Of a stretch of DNA of 64,000 nt, positions 57,480 through 64,000 are shown one piece after another. A model generated the notes under the pieces. The model saw only the letters and a program-made list of their open reading frames with translations. It made no database searches and was not told the origin of the DNA. The stretch spans positions 52,588,065 to 52,652,064 of the forward strand of contig NC_133327.1 in NCBI RefSeq assembly GCF_042186555.1. Direction: 5' to 3'. The translations under genes and the position numbers were made by a program. The first letter of the stretch is position 1. The number at the start of each line of letters is the position of its first letter. The DNA is from Aquarana catesbeiana (lineage: Eukaryota; Chordata; Amphibia; Anura; Ranidae).

Positions 57480-60400
57480 TACCCTAATTTCATGTGCTTA
57501 TCCCAGGTATCCCCCATCTTTGGCTGTAGTTCCTCCATAAGCATGGTGTCATTGATGATGTCTATTCATCTGCTGATGGAGGGGATGACTTCTGTTTTCC
57601 AATGCTGCGTTATGACATGGCGAGTGGTGGATAGAAAGAATCTGAGAAGATGGCAGTTCATTGGACCTGGTAGAATGGATAGGAGGGTCACCTTAGGGGA
57701 GGGAACGAGAGAGACATTATATATATCATTGTATATGTTAAAAACCTGGTTCCAGAAAGAGGGAACTCGGTCGCATTCCCACCACACATGGAGGTAGGAG
57801 CCTTTTCTTCTGTGACGTCAAAACGTCTGAAGTATTGGGATACATTTTGTGTACCATGACTGGATCCCTGTACCACCTAGATAGGAGCTTGTAATTCTTC
57901 TCTTGTGTAAACCCGGAGATTGAGGATTTGTGTGTGAGTGTGAATGAGGTGTGCCATTGTTCCGGGGGTATTTCCATGCTCACGTCCCTGGAATACCATT
58001 GCGTGAAGTTAGGTAATGTGATGTAGCTATGGGACTGTACTTCTGTAGATTAGAGAGAGGGGGTGTTTGGGGGTCTGAGAGAGACTACAGATATCCTCAA
58101 AAGCTGTGAGTGGTCCGTGGATCTCTCCAGAAAGACATAGAGTTTTGTTAAGTTGCGACAGAGACAGCATGGATAACCAGTCAGTCCAAGTGGGGGATTG
58201 TGCGTCCTGTTACAGTTGAAATCGGCCTGTGGTGGACCAACTGTCGTGCGGTGGGCCACTGCGTTATCGCGTAGGAACCACAGTGTCCCTGAGTGTTATG
58301 GGTAGGGTGCACCAGGTTATCAAATAGCGAGCTAGGGTCTGTGGACAGAGCGTAGGTGTTTTTTTTTACCATACCATAGGAAGAGTACCGCCAGTGTCAA
58401 GGGGGAGATCTTGGTCATTGAGTTTAGCGTTATACCCCCATAAGAGAGCTTGAAGGTCTGTTTGTGCCATATCTTGCTCAATAGAGGGTTTGGTCAGGGG
58501 ACAGGGGAACCATTAGAGAAATCTTGATATTACGGCGGAGGCATGATATAACAGAGAGTCTGGGAGACCGATGCCTCCCCTGAGCCTGGGGGCACACAGC
58601 ATTTTATTTTTAAGTCTAGAGGAGTGGTGGTGCCAGATGAACTTGATCGCTGTGGAGTGCGTGGAAAAAGGCATTGGGGAGGGTGATAGAAAGAGCTTGG
58701 AACAGGTACAGTAATTTGGGGAGAATGCCCATCTTAAGGACATTCATACAGCCGAACCATGAGAGTTTAAGGTGGTGTCATGATTCCAGTGAGCATCTAA
58801 TTTTGGTCATGAAAGGGAGTAAATGTCGTGAAAGTCTCGAGGGATCTCAGTCCCCAAGTATTTAATCGAGCAAGGTTGACAATGAAAAGGGAATTACTGT
58901 AGTTTTGTGGATACGGCTGTCGGAGGGAGAGAGATATTTAGAGCTTCTGACAATATTTAGTTTGAAATTGCTGTGGGCTCCAAAGCGATGGGGATACTAA
59001 TGTGTGGTTGCGTGACGTAAAGTAGCAAGTCATTGGCATATAAGGAAAGCTTGCAATGTGTGGAGGGTGAGGGGATCCCGTGAACGGCGTCATTACGACG
59101 GATCGCTTGAGCTAGGTGTTCAATCGTGATCGCGAACAGTAATGGGGACAGTGGGCAACGCTGTCTAGTACCATTCCTGATCTCAAATGCCTCCAAGACC
59201 TCCCCATTAGCCCTGGCTTTTGTTGATATATAGGGACATTATTTTGGTCAATAGTTTAGGGCCTAAGCCTATCTGTTGTAGGGTTGCTTGTAGAAAAGTC
59301 CAGCTGACTCTATCAAAGGCTTTCTCGGCGTCACATGCCAGTAAACATGTGGGGATATTCTGACTCTAAGCGTAAGATATGAGATGTGGTGTCTTTGTGG
59401 TGTTGTCCCTGGCCTCTTTAAGATCAACATTCAATAAAGATATGGGTCTATAATTGCCGCACTTCAAGTGGTCTTTTCCAGGTTTGGGCAATACTACTAT
59501 CTGAGTTTGGAGAAGCTGTGGTGAAAGTGGGTGTGACTCATCCACCTCCTCAAATGCTCGCGCCATAACCGGGGCCAATTGGTGAGCAAACGCTTTATAG
59601 AACGGGTATTCCCGTCTGGGCCCGGGCTTTTTCCATTCTTGAACCCTTTAATCGCGTTCAGTAAGTCTTAGGACGTAATAGGTTGTTCAAGACTTCCCAC
59701 ATCGGGAGGGGGGATCCTAGGTAGGGCAGTGTCCTGTATATATTGTTGTAGGTCTAAAGGGACGGGGTTGGGTGAAGCACTCGTTGTTGAGGGAGGGGGC
59801 AGATTGTAAAGTGAGGCGTAGTATTCCTTAAATTCCGAAACAATTTCCGAATTCTTATATAGTTTTTGGTTGGATGGGGTGACAATGTGGGGTATGTTTT
59901 GTCTGGGGTGTATAACCAGGGCTAGGTGTTTCCTGCAATTATTAGCTTGGGAGTAGTGGATGTGGCTCCCTTTTGTTTTTGGCAGTCAACAAGCGTTCCA
60001 TGAAAAGGCGTAGGTGGTCTCGACGTGCATTAGACAGTTCAGCCAGCGTCTTGGGGTCAAGTGTGCGTTTATGCATTGTTTCGAGAGAAGCGATTAGTGC
60101 GAAGAGGCGTTTAATGTCTTCTGTGCAAGCTCGCTTCAGTCTAGCGCCACGCTGAATAAAGATCCCCCTTAAAACACATTTCAAGGTTTCCCATTTATTT
60201 ATGGCGGAGGTCTCATCTCTAGTGTGAGATAGGACAAAGTCCGCTATGGCTTTAGATACTGCTGCCGTGCATGCTGCGTCTGTGAGTAGGTTATCACTCA
60301 TTCTCCATGAAGTTCTACGTGTGTGTTGTGGGAGTCTACCTAGGGTGATGTGTACTGGAGTGTGGTCCGACCTTAGTTTTAGTCCAATCTTGCTAGTGGG

Positions 60401-61048
60401 ATTGTGGTCCAGTAGGGATTGTGAGAGAAAGATGTAAACAATCCCACTATAGGACTTATGTGCAGATGAATAGAATGTGTAGTCTCTCAGTGGGGTTGAG
60501 TAGTCTCCATGTGTCCACCAGGGAGAGATCGGTGAGGGTAGTGCATATTTTGGTTAGAGTGGCAGGGGAGATGTGTGACTTACCAGTGGAGGAGTCCAGT
60601 CTCGGGATAAGGGGGACGTTGAGATCACCTCCCAGGATCAGATTGAGGGTCCCAAAGGACCTGTCACAGAGGAAAGGAAGTGGAGCTGCTCCTGGTTAGG
60701 AAGATAAACATTTGCAATTGTGAATATTGTTTGCTTGTATTGAAATTTCAAAAACAAAAAGTGTCCCTTGGGGTCTATCTCTGAGTCTAGCACTTCTGGG
60801 GTGAAGGAGCGATGAAAAGCGATCGATACACCCTTAGATCTGGCTACAGGATTCATGCTATGGTACCAGGTGGTAAAGTATTTATCAGGGAGAGGCGGTA
60901 TTGTGTCGGAGCGAAAGTGTGTTTCTTGGAGTAAAAGTAGCTGTGTTTTGGATTTGTGGAAATGGTAGAGTAACTGTCTGTGTTTTTCAGGGGTGTTAAA
61001 TCCTCTGCAATTAAGCGAGGATATCTTTAAAGCTACGGTGGATGCCAT
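57480..61048 (-). pseudogene. LINE ORF2 (AP endonuclease and reverse transcriptase)
   Basis: Starts MASTVALKISSLNCRGFN with QETHFRSD and VYLPNQ, the N-terminal AP endonuclease (61048-60640). A helical region follows (60301-59942). RT motifs: IVVLPKPGKDH...NYRPISLLNVD (near 59480), GTRQRCPLSPLLF (near 59150) and LYANDLLLY near 59020, where the usual second Asp-containing YADD reads YAND. LRGGIGLPDSLLYH (near 58570) and MWWECDRVPSFW (near 57780) are the C-terminal L1/Tx1 signatures. Frameshifts separate nearly every motif. Confidence 0.88.
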
Positions 61049-61710
61049 GGGAAGGGGGGTGAGGATCTGCAGATTGTGATATTTCGTGAGATAGCGTGAT
61101 CAGACACAATACTATGACTTATAGCTGGGAGGAGGGGGGAGGTGAGAAGAAAGAATAAGGAAAGAGGATTGGTGATCCGGGTTGGTTGTACCAGGTGCGG
61201 TTCAGTGTGCAGTTCTAGTGCAACAAGGTCCCGAAGTGGGTAAGGTTGAGAGCAGTGTGATGTTTGTCTTGACTGCTTGGAGCGAGGCGTTCTGCTCCCT
61301 CTAGTGACCATTATGGGGGAAGGCAATGGGCACTACAATATAGAACTAAAGTAAACTCTAAATACAGAGGCAGTAAAGGCTCTGCAAACCCTAATGTGGC
61401 AAAACTGGCTTGGGGCTTCCCGCCCCGGTCAGAAGATAAACTGGTTATGCGAACAGTGGTCACGCAACACCATTTAAGGAACAGAAAAGTAACCAATAGA
61501 TGGATAATACATGTGAAATATATAACTGAACAAATATGCCCTATATAACTTAACCTTCAGGGCAGCTTTGTGGGCTGCCGTGTCCATTTATTCCTAGGGG
61601 TCCAGGTGGGATGACCTGTAAAAAGGGGGTCACCTACCTCTCACGGAGCCCTGGGTTCAAATGTAGAGAAGGGACGGACTCTTCACCAGCCGGTGAAAGG
61701 TGTGAGTTTG

Positions 61711-62400
61711 TCACCCTGCGGGAGAATTGTAAGCCCTGGAGCGGGAACGTTTCTTCTTTGAGTATGTTTCCCATCCTGAGAGAAGAGGGAGGCCGGGGGT
61801 CGCAGATCGGAAAGGCCAGTCCGGAACCTGTATTTGCAGCAGTTCAAAGGTTCCTAGGAAATTAGCCAGGTCTCCAAGTGAGCGGAAAACAGCCGATTTG
61901 CCGTTGTGGGATGCTAAGAGTTGGAAAGGGAATCCCCATCTATATTTGATATGTTTGGCTTGTAAGGCATCTGTGACTGGTTTCAGTGCTTTCCGCTTGG
62001 ACAGGTCGGTGAGCAACATGACAGGGGTGTCATTGAATAGAATGGTTTCTTAAGAGCAAGCTGCCTGCATGATGTCCACTTTCATGTTGAAAAAAATGGA
62101 TCCTACAGGATTCGGGTTGCTGGGTCCCAGAGACCTGTGGATTTAGTCTATTTCAATCGTTACATCTCTGGGTTTGCCCAGAAGCTGGTTAAACATGGTG
62201 GTAGCTACAATTGCTAGGTCCTTATTTTCCACAGATTCTGGTAAGCCGCGTATGCAGATATTATTGCAACGGCTTCTGTTCTCTTGATCATCTAAACCGT
62301 AGAATAGTTGTTGGATTCGATTTGTGTGCTCCTGTAGGATTTCTTCACGCTCAGAGATTCTAGTGACTGACTCTTCCACAGAGTTTTCACCATGCGGTGG
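61711..62400 (-). pseudogene. LINE ORF1 (L1 ORF1p-like)
   Basis: A coiled-coil stretch (ISEREEILQEHTNRIQQL) runs into DDQENRSRCNNICIRGLPE, the entry to the RRM-like domain of L1 ORF1 proteins. A C-terminal domain (DLSKRKALKPVTDALQ, WGFPFQLLA) follows after a break near 62140. The frame is interrupted; the start is uncertain because the 5' end is lost. Confidence 0.8.
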
Positions 62401-62451
62401 CCTATGTCTTTGTGGAGGTCACTAATCACTCTCCTATATGATCTCTCTCTA

Positions 62452-62608
62452 TCCTGTGTTCCCGACGCTCACCGTCACATACCCCCACTTCTTCGCCTGG
62501 CGCCTTTGATAGACAGAACACCGGTCCGAAGTGGGACCTGTGATGTCATCAAAGGCGTTGGGCCTAGAGGTAGGGCTATGTGGCGGTTAGCGTCGGGAAC
62601 ACAGGAAA
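62452..62608. repeat. inverted repeat
   Basis: TCCTGTGTTCCCGACGCTCACC at the left is mirrored by GGTTAGCGTCGGGAACACAGGA at the right; inner arms TTCGCCTGGCGCCTTTGAT and ATCAAAGGCGTTGGGC also pair. It sits exactly where the LINE sequence stops. Confidence 0.85.
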
Positions 62609-63330
62609 TTCTAAAGAAAGCTTTTACAGCGGGCAATCCCGCTTTCTGCTGATCCAAATGGCTCGCCTCTTCCTCTGCACAGGTTAGGCTGCATTGGGCA
62701 CAGGTCACACTGTATTGGGCACGGGTAATGCTGCATTAGGCACAGGTGAGGCTGCATTGGGCACAGGTGAGGCTGTATTGGGCACAGGTCACGCTGCATT
62801 GGGCACAGGTCACACTGCATTGGGCAGAGGTCACGCTGCATTGGGCACAGGTGAGGCTGTATTGGGCACAGGTCAAACTGTATTGGGCACAGGTGAGGCT
62901 GTATTGGGCACAGGTTATGCTGTATTGAGCACAGGTGAGGCTGCATTGGGCACAGGTGAGGCTGCATTGGGCACAGATGAGGCTGCATTGGGCACAGGTT
63001 ATGCTGTATTGGGCGAAGGTGAGGCTGCACTGGGCACAGGTGAGGCTGCATTGGGCACAAGTCACACTGTATTGGGCACAGGTGAGGCTGCATTGGGCAC
63101 AGGTGATGCTGCATTGGGCACAGGTCACGCTGTATTGGGCACAGGCGAGGCTGCACTGATGGGCACTGATAAAGTTGTTAATATTTATTTTTGTAACTTA
63201 ATTCTGCATAAAACATTTAAATGTAATTTCGTGAGATAATTTATGAGGGCGTGTTTAGGGGTGGAATTAGGGGCGGGGCATGGTAGGGGTTGGGTGGGGC
63301 AACTGGTGGCGGGTAACCTTAAGACCTGGC
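62609..63330 (-). mobile_element. VNTR-bearing repeat, copy 2
   Basis: Reverse counterpart of 48450-49620: after the array, AAAGTTGTTAATATTTATTT and GGGTTGGGTGGGGCAACTGG match the flank at 48595-48710. Non-coding. Confidence 0.7.
62690..63172. repeat. minisatellite, 21-bp unit (GGCACAGGTGAGGCTGCATTG)
   Basis: About 23 units of 21 bp, very regular. Because 21 is a multiple of three, every unit adds seven residues and long open frames result on both strands (a 181-codon frame each way). These are not genes. Confidence 0.95.
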
Positions 63331-63581
63331 TAGTAGCTCAGAACTTGGAATTTTGAGCCCTGTTGGATGTCCTCCAGCCAGAAAATGAGTCTCTGTTTGA
63401 CTTGCTGCCGTTTCTAATGCAGGCTGTGGGAAGCTCAGCCAAGTTCTCCTCTGTGAAATATACAGATGAATTGTGTGTGAGAGTGTTCTGTAGTCTTACC
63501 ATGATTCCTATCCTAAGGTGCCAACTCTTCTCCTCCAGAGATACAGTGATTGAGAGTTGTCACCCTAGGATAGGAAGTGTG
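63331..63581. other. no gene seen
   Basis: CCTATCCTAAGG near 63508 and CCCTAGGATAGG near 63563 form a small inverted pair. Otherwise featureless. Confidence 0.3.
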
Positions 63582-63584
63582 TTA

Positions 63585-63981
63585 GAGCCCTTGCACACTG
63601 GGGGGGTTTGCAGGCGCTATTGCGCTAATAATAGCGCCTGCAAACCGCCCCGAAAGTGCCGCTGCTGTGTATCCAGTGTGCAAGCCCCAAGGGCTTGCAC
63701 ACTGGAGCGATGCGCTGGCAGGACGGTAAAAAAAGTCCTGCCAGCAGCATCTTCGGAGCGGTGAAGGAGCGGTGTGTATACCGCTCCCTTACCGCTCCTG
63801 CCCATTGAAATCAATGGGACGGCGCGGCTATACCGCCGGCAAAGCGCCTCTGCAGAGGCGCTTTGCGGTGGTATTTAACCCTTTCTCGGCCGCTAGCGGC
63901 CGCATACCGACGGTAAAACGCCGCTAATAATAGCGGCGTTTTACCGCCGACGCCGCCCCCCGCCCCAGTGTGCAAGGGCTC
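63585..63981. mobile_element. MITE with TTA target duplication, copy 2 of a pair
   Basis: Flanked by TTA (63582-63584 and 63982-63984). Ends GAGCCCTTGCACAC and GTGTGCAAGGGCTC are perfect inverted repeats. The interior is close to that of 10604-11005, same orientation. The terminal sequences of the two copies differ (CACAC preceded by TTT or TTG) while each copy's own two ends match. Confidence 0.85.
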
Positions 63982-64000
63982 TTACTGGCAGAATCACCAG

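Larger units (their letters stand above)
57095..62450 (-). mobile_element. L1/Tx1-like LINE, near full length, decayed
   Basis: Minus strand, 3' end near 57095-57140 (A/T-rich tail), ORF2 61048 to about 57480, ORF1 upstream of it (62379 to 61711), 5' end lost near 62450. ORF1 of coiled-coil/RRM type plus ORF2 with AP endonuclease and RT is the L1/Tx1 plan. Both ORFs have many breaks. Confidence 0.85.

Noticed and set aside
62694..63239. 181-codon open frames on both strands, looking like a Gly/Thr-rich repeat protein
   Set aside because: They arise from a 21-bp tandem repeat (multiple of three), are open on both strands, and lack any non-repeat domain.

Overview
The window is vertebrate nuclear DNA made almost entirely of transposable elements, satellites and their remains. 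Tc1, piggyBac, DIRS (tyrosine-recombinase), CR1-like and L1/Tx1-like elements occur together with many GC-rich palindromic MITEs. From memory, not from a search, this mix and several repeat sequences point to an amphibian, most likely a true frog (Ranidae). Coordinates and boundaries were read by eye, so most are good to a few bases for insertion sites and to tens of bases elsewhere.

Layout. 1-11 kb: MITEs, a 2-kb foldback element, two damaged Tc1 elements and a VNTR. 11-12 kb: a 1-kb duplicated block whose partner lies at 44.9-45.9 kb. 13.5-30.1 kb: what I read as a head-to-tail tandem duplication (copy A 13493-23263, copy B 23286-30113). Each copy carries its own later insertions, and the sister copy keeps the empty site. 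Copy A alone holds a CpG-rich stretch (17.2-18.3 kb) with a candidate splice donor and a GC-rich minisatellite. 30.4-30.9 kb: the only intact, recognisable protein gene, a 141-codon RING-H2 E3-ligase-like ORF. It is followed after 18 bp by a 4-kb minisatellite of 59 perfectly phased 67-bp units, which runs directly into the 3' half of a DIRS retrotransposon (RNase H, tyrosine recombinase, terminal repeats).

37.0-44.8 kb: a 7.8-kb piggyBac element. Its transposase is broken by two MITEs and a frameshift, and its second catalytic Asp is Asn. Its two ends match the ends of at least five ~0.9-1.0-kb MITEs in the window, so it looks like a relative of the element that mobilised them. 45.5-48.4 kb: a minus-strand CR1-like LINE split by one such MITE. 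48.5-49.6 kb and 62.6-63.3 kb: two opposite copies of one VNTR-bearing repeat. 50.3-54.2 kb: deleted Tc1 elements. 54.5-57.1 kb: tRNA-derived SINEs, one with an intact Thr-type cloverleaf. 57.1-62.4 kb: a minus-strand L1/Tx1-like LINE with decayed ORF1 and ORF2.

No conventional multi-exon host gene was recognised. The items most worth following up are the RING ORF with its satellite and DIRS neighbours, the piggyBac parent/MITE relationship, and the tandem duplication with filled and empty insertion sites.
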